A program made the position numbers and the translations under genes. Shown piece by piece: positions 1 to 5,638 of a DNA stretch of 6,142 nt. Below the pieces are notes generated by a model. It saw only the letters and a program-made list of their open reading frames with translations, did not search any database and was not told where the DNA came from. The stretch spans positions 1 through 6,142 of the forward strand of contig DQCI01000289.1 in the NCBI GenBank assembly GCA_003545125.1. The letters are read 5' to 3'. Numbering within the stretch: the first letter of the stretch is position 1; every line of letters begins with the position of its first letter. Source of the DNA: Paracoccaceae bacterium (GTDB lineage: Bacteria > Pseudomonadota > Alphaproteobacteria > Rhodobacterales > Rhodobacteraceae).

Positions 1-309
1 GACACGCAGGGGCCAACCCCGGCGCGGGCGCGACCTGGCCTCGCATTTTCCAGGGCTTCACACGGAAATGTCCCATCTTCCGCACGCGCCGACCATGTTT
101 TGGCCGGTTTCCCATGCAAGGTTTTCGATGTCCGATAGTTATGGATTGCCTGTGCCAATGAGTTTCAACAGACCAAACGACCTGACCAGGTCAGCCCGGG
201 CCGGCCCCGCACAAAGCGACGTGCCACGCCCCCGCCTGTCTCGATTCTCAGCCGATTGGCCGCCCGCGCCGCACCGCCGGACTGCGGAACGACCGCTTCT
301 GGTACCGTC
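1..309. other. Left-edge region without a supported gene
   Basis: I see no gene here that I can defend. One minus-strand frame is open from an ATG at 115-113 to the window edge (about 38 codons, starting MGNRPKHGRR and rich in Arg and Lys). It could be the 5' end of a divergent gene, but it has no good ribosome binding site and no recognisable domain. A short GGGG-CCAA-CCCC hairpin lies near positions 9-20. Plus-strand frames are also open over part of this stretch, but with composition expected of chance ORFs in GC-rich DNA. The promoter of the gene starting at 310 should lie here; no convincing -35/-10 pair was found. Confidence 0.4.
179..194. promoter_or_regulatory. Overlapping short palindromes, possible operator
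   Basis: Two overlapping perfect inverted repeats share this site: GACCT-N4-AGGTC (179-192) and CTGACC-A-GGTCAG (182-194). It lies about 120 bases upstream of the preferred start at 310, in otherwise non-coding DNA, as an operator would. The repeats are short and GC-rich, so chance is a real alternative. No regulator is encoded nearby that would obviously use it. Confidence 0.2.
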
Positions 310-828
310 ATGATCGATCCCGCCGGGAAAAAAGCCGCGCGTCGGTCGATGGGCCAAGCTGTGCCGGAGCGCGATATCGACCGTCTGTTGAGCGCAACGC
401 ACGGGCCCGGCGCAACCGCCACGGCGGCTCAAGCCCCGCATAACGAGTATTCCGCGCGGCTCGACCGGAATCGCCTCGGGCAGGTCGCCGCCCTGGCCGA
501 AGCCGCCCGGACCGATCCCGAGCACCCCTACGCACGCACAGAGACGCACGGGCATGCGCTGACGATCTGGGACGTCCCGGTTTTCATCCTTTACGCCTGC
601 CTCGGCATTTTCGCGAGGATCTGGACCGACGTCACCCTCTACTTCGATTTCGGCGAGAACGGCGGGTTTCAGACGTTCGCCATCGGGGTCTCGATCGCAC
701 TGCACATGTTTATCTTCGCAATTATCGTCAATGCCTGGCGGGGGAAATGGAAGTATCGCAGCCGCAATTTCCTCGCGCTCGCGGCCCTGTTCGGATACCT
801 CGGCTTCCGCACACTCACCCAGCTCTGA
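310..828 (+). CDS. Hypothetical small membrane protein
   Basis: An unrecognised protein of about 172 residues from the ATG at 310. The first 80 residues are polar and charged (basic KKAARR near residues 7-12, then an Ala/Arg-rich stretch) and are probably cytoplasmic. The C-terminal half is hydrophobic: a weaker segment at about 86-105 (starting TIWDVPVFILYACLGIF), a strong one at about 121-142 (containing TFAIGVSIALHMFIFAIIV) and a third at about 153-168. These suggest two or three membrane spans separated by a short acidic/aromatic loop (YFDFGENGG) and a basic loop (RGKWKYRSR) that fits the inside-positive rule. The frame is open further upstream to a TTG at 256, and an internal ATG at 349 is also possible. 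None has a strong Shine-Dalgarno sequence, so the start is uncertain. It ends 13 bases before the convergent pseudogene. The hydrophobic half, whose codons read naturally in this frame only, is why I prefer it to the long antisense ORF. Function unknown. Confidence 0.6.
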   Translation: MIDPAGKKAARRSMGQAVPERDIDRLLSATHGPGATATAAQAPHNEYSARLDRNRLGQVAALAEAARTDPEHPYARTETHGHALTIWDVPVFILYACLGIFARIWTDVTLYFDFGENGGFQTFAIGVSIALHMFIFAIIVNAWRGKWKYRSRNFLALAALFGYLGFRTLTQL

Positions 829-841
829 CACCCGGGACCGG

Positions 842-1262
842 CTACTGGATCGGCAGATCGGGATTGTCGCTCACCGACTTGCCGACATCCGCGTCGTTGC
901 CGATCAGCTAGACACGGATCGTATAGTCCCCGTCCTCGGGCCCCGGCACGGTCGCCGAATTGTCCACGCCCATCGCGCCGATGTAGATCCCTCCCCGTCG
1001 CTGCCGGGCGGAAGGATGTTGAAATACCCCGTTTCTGTGCCGTCGGTCTCGGCGACAGTGATCTCGGCAACGGTGACCTCGGCGCACATCTCCTGACCGG
1101 CGCGGGCGCCGAGCCTGTCCTGGCATAGGCCTGCCCGGTGATCGATCCGCTCACCATCGTGCCGACATTTCCCGGCGCGACCCGCACCTCTTCGATGTCC
1201 CGTGACCGCGCTGCCGCGGCGCAGGTGAGCGCAAACGCGAGCATGGGCGCCAGGCGTGCCAC
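842..1262 (-). pseudogene. Decayed small secreted protein gene (two frameshifts, one stop)
   Basis: Reading the minus strand through three frames gives one coherent protein. From GTG 1262 it reads VARLAPMLAFALTCAAAARS (signal-peptide-like), then DIEEVRVAPGNVGTMVSGSI. It shifts frame within 1114-1118 to LGARAGQEM...GYFNILPPGSDGE. It shifts again at 989-990 to IYIGAMGVDNSATV and EDGDYTIRV, hits an in-frame TAG at 910-908, and continues LIGNDADVGKSV...DLPIQ to the TAG at 844-842. This matches from memory a family of about 130-residue periplasmic proteins common in Rhodobacteraceae, with FNILPPGSDG and DYTIRVYLMGND motifs. Some annotations label it 'DNA breaking-rejoining protein', a label no catalytic motif here supports. 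Each frameshift is repaired by adding one base, and the stop replaces an expected Tyr (TAC to TAG). The original start may have been an ATG; an ATG at 1244-1242 is also in frame but would shorten the signal peptide. No intact product is expected. Confidence 0.8.
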
Positions 1263-1392
1263 GGGATGCACCTGGCCGGATTCAAGGGGAACGGTTGCCA
1301 CCGCCGCCTGGCCAGCGACGCACCGATCTCAAACCGCGGCAGGATTCGCACCAAACCAGGTCCGGGACCCGGCCAACGCGGGTGTCCGGGTC

Positions 1393-1421
1393 TTGACGAT
1401 GTTATTACCCGGGTGTAAATG
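1393..1421 (+). promoter_or_regulatory. Candidate sigma-70-type promoter for the DUF2239-DUF1330 pair
   Basis: TTGACG at 1393-1398 matches the -35 consensus at five of six positions. With a 17-base spacer the -10 hexamer would be TAAATG (1416-1421), a weak match. Transcription would begin near 1428, giving a short leader of about 20 bases. The first copy of the TTATTACCCGGGTGYAA motif fills the spacer and enters the -10, and the second covers the leader and ribosome-binding region, so binding there would be expected to repress. The -35 is convincing; the -10 is not. Confidence 0.45.
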
Positions 1422-1448
1422 GGACCTCCAATTATTACCCGGGTGCAA
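1402..1448 (+). promoter_or_regulatory. Two direct copies of an operator-like motif TTATTACCCGGGTGYAA
   Basis: TTATTACCCGGGTGTAA (1402-1418) recurs as TTATTACCCGGGTGCAA (1432-1448), 16 of 17 bases identical, with start points exactly 30 bp apart, close to three helical turns. Each copy is itself partly palindromic around CCCGGG (TTAC/A arms), as expected for a site bound by a dimer. Copy 1 lies between the candidate -35 and -10; copy 2 ends two bases before the ATG at 1450 and includes the only Shine-Dalgarno-like bases (GGGTG). The A/T-rich arms stand out against the GC-rich surroundings. I infer a repressor operator; the cognate protein is unknown, with the adjacent DUF2239 product a candidate. 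Confidence 0.65.
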
Positions 1449-1449
1449 C

Positions 1450-2016
1450 ATGGAAACCGAGACCTACACAGCCTTCATCGGCCCCGACCGCGTGGCACAA
1501 GGCCCCAAAGCCGCCCTTGCCGCCACCCTCACCGCCACCCTAACCGCCCTTGACCACGGGGCGCATCCCGAGGGGCTGTTGGTGTTTTCCGACCGCACCG
1601 GCGCGCAGATCGACCTCAACCTCTCTGGCCGCGCCCCCGAAAACCGGCCGCCGAAGGGCTTCCGGCCCGATGGGACACCCCGGCGCGGCCCTGGCCGGCC
1701 GAAGCTCGGGGTGAAGGCGCGCGAAGTCACCCTGCTGCCGCGCCATTGGGACTGGCTGGCGCACCAGCGCGGCGGCGCCTCCGCGGCGCTGCGCCGGTTG
1801 GTCGAGGCGGAGATGCGCGCAATGCCCCCGGTCCCGGCCGCCGCCGCGGGACGCGACGCGGCCTATGCCTTCCTTACTGCGATCGCGGGCGACCTTCCTG
1901 GCTATGAAGCCGCGATCCGCGCGCTCTACGCAGAAGGCGGCAAAGATTTCGCCGCCGCCATGGCCGGCTGGCCCGAAGACATCCGCGCCCACGCCCGCGC
2001 ACTCGCGGGGCTCTGA
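1450..2016 (+). CDS. DUF2239 family protein
   Basis: A 188-residue protein, a normal length for DUF2239. It opens with the family-like TYTAFIGPDRVAQGP (residues 6-19), then an Ala/Thr/Leu-rich helix and a strand/turn segment LLVFSDRTGAQIDLNL (43-58). A basic linker RRGPGRPKLG (78-87) contains an AT-hook-like GRPK core. It is followed by REVTLLPRHWDWLAHQ (91-106) and GGASAALRRLVEAEMR (108-123), which resemble the strand-helix-turn-helix of ribbon-helix-helix DNA-binding proteins. That resemblance is my inference; the family's role is not established to my knowledge. The C-terminal third is helical. I chose ATG 1450 because the family homology begins there and the frame upstream is antisense to the pseudogene; an in-frame ATG at 1399 would place the operator repeats inside the coding region. 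The stop overlaps the next start (TGATG), so it forms an operon with the DUF1330 gene. Tandem operators in its promoter suggest regulated, possibly self-regulated, expression. Confidence 0.85.
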   Translation: METETYTAFIGPDRVAQGPKAALAATLTATLTALDHGAHPEGLLVFSDRTGAQIDLNLSGRAPENRPPKGFRPDGTPRRGPGRPKLGVKAREVTLLPRHWDWLAHQRGGASAALRRLVEAEMRAMPPVPAAAAGRDAAYAFLTAIAGDLPGYEAAIRALYAEGGKDFAAAMAGWPEDIRAHARALAGL

Positions 2017-2441
2017 TGCCTCATATCACGCCGACTGAAGCCCGCGCCCGCGCCCTCCTCACGCGCAATCGAGAGGGTCCGGTCTTCATGCTCAACCTGC
2101 TCAGGGTCCGCACCTTCGCCGACGACCGCCACGCGCCCGGCCGCGCCCCGGCCAAGCCGGTCACCGGGCGCGAGGCCTATGCGCGCTACGAGGCCGGGAT
2201 CACCCCGTTGCTTGAAGCCTCCGGCGGCGAAGTTCTGTTTTCGGGCGCCGGCGGCGCCTGGTTCATCGGCCCCGACAGCGAACGCTGGGACCACGCCCTG
2301 CTCGCGCGCCAAGCCAGTGTGGCAGGTTTCCTCGCCTTCGCACAGGATCCCAGGGCCCGCGAACTTGGACACCATCGCACCGCCGCCCTCGCCGACAGCC
2401 GTCTCCTGCCGCTCGCAGAATCTCAAGCGGAAAATACTTGA
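2016..2441 (+). CDS. DUF1330-like protein (ferredoxin-like alpha/beta barrel)
   Basis: A 141-residue protein. GPVFMLNLLRVR (residues 21-32) is the typical first beta strand of DUF1330-type dimeric alpha/beta-barrel proteins. It is followed by GREAYARYEAGITPLLEASGG (51-71, helix), a strand EVLFSGAGGAWFIGP (72-86), WDHALLARQASVAGFLAFAQD (91-111) and a C-terminal HRTAALADSRLLPL segment. These match the strand-helix-strand layout of the fold, whose members are small cytoplasmic proteins mostly of unknown activity; some dimeric alpha/beta-barrel proteins are monooxygenases. No catalytic residues can be assigned. Its ATG overlaps the stop of the DUF2239 gene by one base, so translation is probably coupled and it should share that promoter and its operators. 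Its last 19 bases overlap the 3' end of the convergent VOC gene. The family call rests on remembered motifs. Confidence 0.75.
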   Translation: MPHITPTEARARALLTRNREGPVFMLNLLRVRTFADDRHAPGRAPAKPVTGREAYARYEAGITPLLEASGGEVLFSGAGGAWFIGPDSERWDHALLARQASVAGFLAFAQDPRARELGHHRTAALADSRLLPLAESQAENT

Positions 2442-2836
2442 GACATGTCCTGGAATCCCTTGATCTCCAGAGGGTTTCCGGACGGATCGCGAAAGAACAT
2501 CGTCCATTGCTCGCCGGGCTCGCCTTCGAACCGGACCGTCGGCGCGATCACCCAAGCCACGCCCGCCGCCTCCAGCCGGTCGGCCAGTGTCCGCCAGTCC
2601 CCGTAGTCCAGCAGCACCCCGAAATGCGGCATTGCCACCATGTGCGCACCAACCCGGCCTGTGTCAGCGGTGTCGAAGGGCGTTCCGAGGTGCAGGCTGA
2701 GCTGGTGGCCGAAGAAATCGTAGTCGACCCAGCTTTCGGTCGACCGCCCCTCGGCGCAGCCCAGCAAGCCACCGTAGAAGGCGCGCGCGGCGTCGAGATC
2801 GGTCACGTTGACGGCAAGGTGAAAAGGCGTTGGCAT
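2423..2836 (-). CDS. VOC family protein (glyoxalase/bleomycin-resistance/dioxygenase fold)
   Basis: A 137-residue vicinal-oxygen-chelate protein with two beta-alpha-beta-beta-beta modules. Module 1 starts FHLAVNVTDLDAARAFYGGL (residues 5-24), the usual VOC opening, and continues to FFGHQLSLHLG (41-51). Module 2 contains MPHFGVLLDYGDW (69-81), a helix LADRLEAAGV (84-93), VRFEGEPGEQWTMFFRDPSGN (101-121) and PLEIKGF (122-128). Likely metal ligands are His6, His44 or His49, His71 and Glu124. This set suggests a competent divalent-metal site, but the substrate cannot be told from sequence. Resistance-protein labels on such homologs are usually fold-level only. GGAG lies six bases upstream of the ATG at 2836, supporting this start. 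The gene is divergent from metY across 186 bases and convergent with the DUF1330 gene, with a 19-base overlap of coding ends, so antisense interplay between their transcripts is possible. The protein is cytoplasmic, with no signal peptide. Confidence 0.9.
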   Translation of the reverse strand: MPTPFHLAVNVTDLDAARAFYGGLLGCAEGRSTESWVDYDFFGHQLSLHLGTPFDTADTGRVGAHMVAMPHFGVLLDYGDWRTLADRLEAAGVAWVIAPTVRFEGEPGEQWTMFFRDPSGNPLEIKGFQDMSQVFSA

Positions 2837-2948
2837 GTCGGTCTCCGGTCCGGTTTCCTCCGAACCCTAGCGCGATCCGACGGCAATTCCACCCGGATCC
2901 CACCACGAACAACAGGGTTCTTTTCCCCCCTGATCCACCTGCGACCGA

Positions 2949-2977
2949 TTGCCCCGGGGGCCGCCATCGCCTAGCGT
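2949..2977 (+). promoter_or_regulatory. Candidate metY promoter
   Basis: In the 186-base divergent gap, TTGCCC (2949-2954) and TAGCGT (2972-2977) are separated by 17 bases. They match consensus at four and three positions, typical of weak matches in GC-rich alphaproteobacteria. Transcription would start near 2984, leaving a leader of about 40 bases, too short for a SAM riboswitch. No promoter could be picked for the divergent VOC gene. Confidence 0.3.
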
Positions 2978-3022
2978 CACGCAAAAACCCCGCATCTGGA
3001 CAGCACATCAGGGAGAGACCAC

Positions 3023-4315
3023 ATGACCACCGATAGGCCCCAGGGCTTCGACACGCTTCAGATCCACGCCGGCGCCGAGCCGGATCCGGCCACCGGCGCG
3101 CGCCAGGTGCCGATCTATCAGACCACGGCTTACGTCTTCCGCGACGCCGACCACGCCGCGGCGCTCTTCAACCTCCAGGAGGTAGGCTATATCTACTCGC
3201 GCCTGACCAACCCGACGGTTGGCGCACTGGCCACCCGTATCGCCGCCCTCGAAGGCGGCGCGGGCGCGGTCTGCACCTCCTCGGGTCACGCCGCCCAGAT
3301 CATGGCGCTCTACCCGCTGATGGCCCCGGGCCTCAACATCATCGCCTCGAACCGGCTCTACGGCGGCACCTTCACCCAGTTCACCCATGTCTTCCGCCGC
3401 TTTGGCTGGGAGGCGAAATTCGTCGATTTCGACGACCCGGACGCGGTCGCCGCCGCGGTCGACGACAACACCCGCGCGATCTTCTGCGAATCGATCGCCA
3501 ACCCCGCCGGCGTGCCCACCGACCTGCCCGCCATCGCCAAGGTGGCCGACGCCGCCGGGGTGCCGCTGGTGGTCGACAACACCTCCGCCACCCCCTACCT
3601 GTGCAAACCCATCGAGATGGGCGCGACCCTGGTGATCCATTCGACCACCAAGTACCTCACCGGCAACGGCACGGTGACCGGCGGCGCGATCGTCGACAGC
3701 GGCACCTTCGACTGGTCGGCCAGCAAAAAGTTTCCCTCGCTCTCGGAGCCCGAGCCCGCCTACCACGGTCTCAAGTTCCACGAGGCGCTGGGGGCGATGG
3801 CCTTTACGTTCTACGGCATCGCGGTGGGCCTGCGCGATCTCGGCATGACGATGAACCCGCAGGGCGCGCATTACACCCTGATGGGGATCGAGACGCTGTC
3901 GCTCAGGATGCAGAAACACGTCGAAAATGCCCAGAAGGTCGCCGAATGGCTGGAGGCCGACCCGCGCATCGAGGCGGTCAGCTACGCGGGCCTTGCCTCC
4001 TCGCCCTACCATGACCGCGCGAAGGCGCTCTACGAAAAGGGCGTCGGCGGGCTGTTCACCGTGACGCTGAAGGGCGGCTATGAGGCCTGCGTGAAGCTCG
4101 TCGGCGCGCTCGAGCTGTTCAGCCATGTCGCCAACCTCGGCGACACCCGCTCGCTGATCATCCACTCGGCCTCGACCACCCACCGCCAGCTCTCCCCCGA
4201 GCAGCGCGAAGCGGCGGGCGCGGGCGACAACGTGGTGCGGCTGTCGATCGGGACCGAAGATGCGGCTGATATCATCGCCGATCTCGATCAGGCGCTGGGA
4301 AAGGCCGCCGGGTAA
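3023..4315 (+). CDS. metY: O-acetylhomoserine aminocarboxypropyltransferase (O-acetylhomoserine sulfhydrylase)
   Basis: A 430-residue PLP enzyme of the Cys/Met-metabolism family, full length for MetY. It converts O-acetyl-L-homoserine plus sulfide to homocysteine and acetate in the cytoplasm, the direct sulfhydrylation route to methionine. The start region TLQIHAGAEPDPATGARQVP (11-30) and YQTTAYVF are characteristic. Tyr58 and Arg60 in YSRLTNPT contact the PLP phosphate of the neighbouring subunit. SSGHAAQ (86-92) is the phosphate-binding turn, Tyr113 in NRLYGGT stacks on the ring, and Asp185 in VVDNT binds the pyridine nitrogen. Lys210 in STTKYLTGNGT forms the internal aldimine. Arg406 in VRLSIGTED should bind the substrate carboxylate. 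NLGDTRSLIIHSASTTH (371-387) is the conserved C-terminal signature. The length and the NGT after the lysine fit MetY better than cystathionine gamma-synthase or beta-lyase. AGGGAGAG lies five bases before the ATG, a strong ribosome binding site. The gene appears monocistronic: a hairpin follows the stop and the next genes run the other way. No lesions seen. Confidence 0.96.
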   Translation: MTTDRPQGFDTLQIHAGAEPDPATGARQVPIYQTTAYVFRDADHAAALFNLQEVGYIYSRLTNPTVGALATRIAALEGGAGAVCTSSGHAAQIMALYPLMAPGLNIIASNRLYGGTFTQFTHVFRRFGWEAKFVDFDDPDAVAAAVDDNTRAIFCESIANPAGVPTDLPAIAKVADAAGVPLVVDNTSATPYLCKPIEMGATLVIHSTTKYLTGNGTVTGGAIVDSGTFDWSASKKFPSLSEPEPAYHGLKFHEALGAMAFTFYGIAVGLRDLGMTMNPQGAHYTLMGIETLSLRMQKHVENAQKVAEWLEADPRIEAVSYAGLASSPYHDRAKALYEKGVGGLFTVTLKGGYEACVKLVGALELFSHVANLGDTRSLIIHSASTTHRQLSPEQREAAGAGDNVVRLSIGTEDAADIIADLDQALGKAAG

Positions 4316-4322
4316 GCGGTTA

Positions 4323-4346
4323 CGCCTCGGGCTGACGCCCGGGGCG
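4323..4346 (+). terminator. Hairpin after metY, probable terminator
   Basis: A 10-bp stem (4323-4332 with 4337-4346, one T-G wobble) closes a TGAC tetraloop, starting eight bases after the metY stop. It is very GC-rich but has no T-tract after it, so it may slow polymerase or protect the mRNA 3' end rather than act as a classical intrinsic terminator. It could also serve transcripts arriving on the minus strand from the 4570-6142 genes. Confidence 0.5.
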
Positions 4347-4436
4347 ACCCGACCGGGCGGCTGCGCCAATGACCTGGTGCGCACCTGCCGAAGACGCCTG
4401 CCCCTCAAGGGCTCTCGGACCCGAGAATCGTGGAAT

Positions 4437-4465
4437 GGGCGAAGGTCGGGCGAAGGGTGGGCGAA
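4437..4465. repeat. Three GGGCGAA repeats with 11-bp period
   Basis: GGGCGAA begins at 4437, 4448 and 4459, exactly 11 bp apart, so all three copies face the same side of the helix. The intervening bases are similar but not identical (GGTC, GGGT, CTCG). A fourth copy occurs at 4524-4530, off the period. Possible explanations are slippage of an 11-base unit, a clustered protein-binding site, or decayed sequence. No origin, plasmid or phage genes are nearby to support an iteron role. Confidence 0.6.
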
Positions 4466-4470
4466 CTCGG

Positions 4471-4490
4471 ACAGGGGGTTAAGTCCCTGT
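4471..4490. terminator. Six-bp hairpin downstream of the minus-strand genes
   Basis: ACAGGG (4471-4476) pairs perfectly with CCCTGT (4485-4490) around an eight-base loop. It lies about 80 bases beyond the stop of the minus-strand gene ending at 4570 and could be its terminator, but no T-tract follows on that strand. TTAA-N7-TAAT within it (4479-4493) loosely resembles a CtrA half-site pair, too weakly to call. Confidence 0.2.
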
Positions 4491-4569
4491 AATCTATGAC
4501 GGTAGCGCTAACTGCTTGTTCGCGGGCGAAGGGCAGATCCACCGGGTGCGGCGAGCTTCACCCCTGCGC

Positions 4570-5638
4570 TCAGGGCGAGACCCATTTGCCCGCCGTCCCG
4601 CCCTTGAGCGGCGCGGCCGGAGGGGCCCCACCCTCTGCGGGCTCGGCGGGGGCTGCGGGGACCGGCGCTTCTGCCGGTGCCGCAGGCGTCGGCGCCGATT
4701 CCGGCACGGCGTCCGGCGCGGCCGGGGCGTCTGGGGCGTCTGGGGCCGCCGGCGCCCCAGCATCCGCTCCGGCAGACACCGACGTCGAGGCCGCCCCGGC
4801 GTCGGACATCACCGCCCCCTGCACCGGCGTGAGCCAGGCCAGGTCGAACGTCGCGCGGATTTCCCCGGCCTCGCGCGCGTTGCCGCCGAGGGCGAGGTCG
4901 ATCACCGTGCAATTGCCGTGGATCACGCGAATGTCCGCGCAGGCGCTTGCGGCCGCGGCCATCACCGCGTCGGTCCGCGCCGCGATCCGGTCGGGAGACG
5001 GTGCGTCCGTCGTCCAGGGATCGAGCTTGAAGGTTTTCTCGTTCAGCGTGACCCGTGTGCTCTCGGGCAAATCACCGACCGGCATTCTCGGCGTGAACAC
5101 CATCGTCGTGGTCAGAAGGTATTGACCGACGAAGGGAAGGTGCCGCCGGGCCCTCTCTTCGTCCATCCATTCCGCGACCGGACCAATTCGTTCGGCCTGG
5201 TACCTGCGCACGCCGCATTGTTCGGCGAGCCCCTCGCGCAGACGCTCGCAGGCCGCATCGGCCAGCCGCGCGGCCCGCGCCTCGACCATCAGCGCCTGCA
5301 TCTCGCCCTCGGGCATCGTCTCGCCCTCTTTCAGCAGGCCCGCGGGATCGACAAGGGTGGCGAAGCGCGCCGAACGGTCCTCGGTGAAACGCGCAGGGGG
5401 TGAGCAACGGTGCCGCGCGCTTGACGGTGGTCGGGCGGCCTCTCATGTCGAGGATCTCGCAGCGCCTCTGCTCGGCCACCTGCGTGGCGGCGCCGATCGT
5501 CTCGTTGCGGGAGTCGAACGGCTCGATCTGCATATTGATGGCGTCGGTCACGGTCGACATCATGTTCATCTGGATCGCAAGGCAGGCGATCCCGAGGATT
5601 GCCCCGAACAGCAGCGAAATCGGGCCATAGCGGTTCAT
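4570..5638 (-). pseudogene. Membrane-anchored periplasmic protein gene of unknown function, broken by a one-base frameshift
   Basis: The ATG at 5638 has AAGGAG seven bases upstream. The protein begins MNRYGPISLLFGAILGIACL, a single N-terminal membrane segment (about residues 6-24) with the rest probably periplasmic. The starting frame reads naturally to TVKRAAPLLTP (residue 81). At the CCCCC run (minus strand of 5396-5400) it must lose one base to continue ARFTEDRSARFATLVDPAGLLKEGE and on to the TGA at 4570. With that single correction the total is exactly 355 residues. The middle contains YLLTTTMVFTPRMPVGDLPE and a helical segment, and six cysteines (18, 60, 130, 141, 233, 243 in corrected numbering), some of which could form periplasmic disulfides. 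Residues about 278-347 are Ala/Pro-rich and low in complexity, resembling a flexible linker, ending GKWVSP. I do not recognise the family. The downstream part could be translated alone from ATG 5316, but that would drop the membrane anchor. A sequencing error in the homopolymer is the main alternative to a true pseudogene. Confidence 0.65.

Larger units (their letters stand above)
4347..4569. other. Spacer between metY and the convergent right-hand gene pair
   Basis: Non-coding as far as I can see. It holds a perfect 10-bp palindrome GGTGCGCACC (4376-4385), a small TCTCG-GACC-CGAGA hairpin near 4414-4427, the GGGCGAA repeat cluster and a six-bp hairpin, the last two listed separately. No tRNA, small-RNA gene or attachment site could be identified. 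Short ORFs crossing it have no ribosome binding sites or family signatures. Confidence 0.45.

Noticed and set aside
139..831. 230-residue minus-strand frame over the small membrane protein gene
   Set aside because: Composition is that of an antisense shadow, whereas the plus frame has clear hydrophobic segments and inside-positive loops.
1320..1360. tRNA T-arm-like GGTGCGAATCC on the minus strand
   Set aside because: No acceptor, D or anticodon stems can be folded around it.
1366..1392. GACCCGG/CCGGGTC inverted repeat with a 13-base loop
   Set aside because: Short GC-only arms in GC-rich DNA next to the -35; no T-tract and no gene reading into it that needs a terminator.
1138..1449. N-terminal extension of the DUF2239 gene
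   Set aside because: These codons are antisense to the pseudogene or lie in the promoter; family similarity begins at ATG 1450.
2837..3022. SAM or SAH riboswitch upstream of metY
   Set aside because: The leader from the best promoter is only about 40 bases, and no pseudoknot or conserved core could be found in the gap.
4376..4385. GGTGCGCACC perfect palindrome
   Set aside because: Ten bases of GC-rich palindrome are expected by chance and have no promoter context.
3008..4408. 466-residue open frame on the minus strand
   Set aside because: It lies wholly antisense to metY, is rich in Arg/Gly/Val repeats typical of the complement of a GC-rich gene, and shows no family signature.
4496..5403. 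Plus-strand frames of 209 and 295 residues
   Set aside because: Both are complements of the Ala/Pro-rich minus-strand gene and are low in complexity, without ribosome binding sites.
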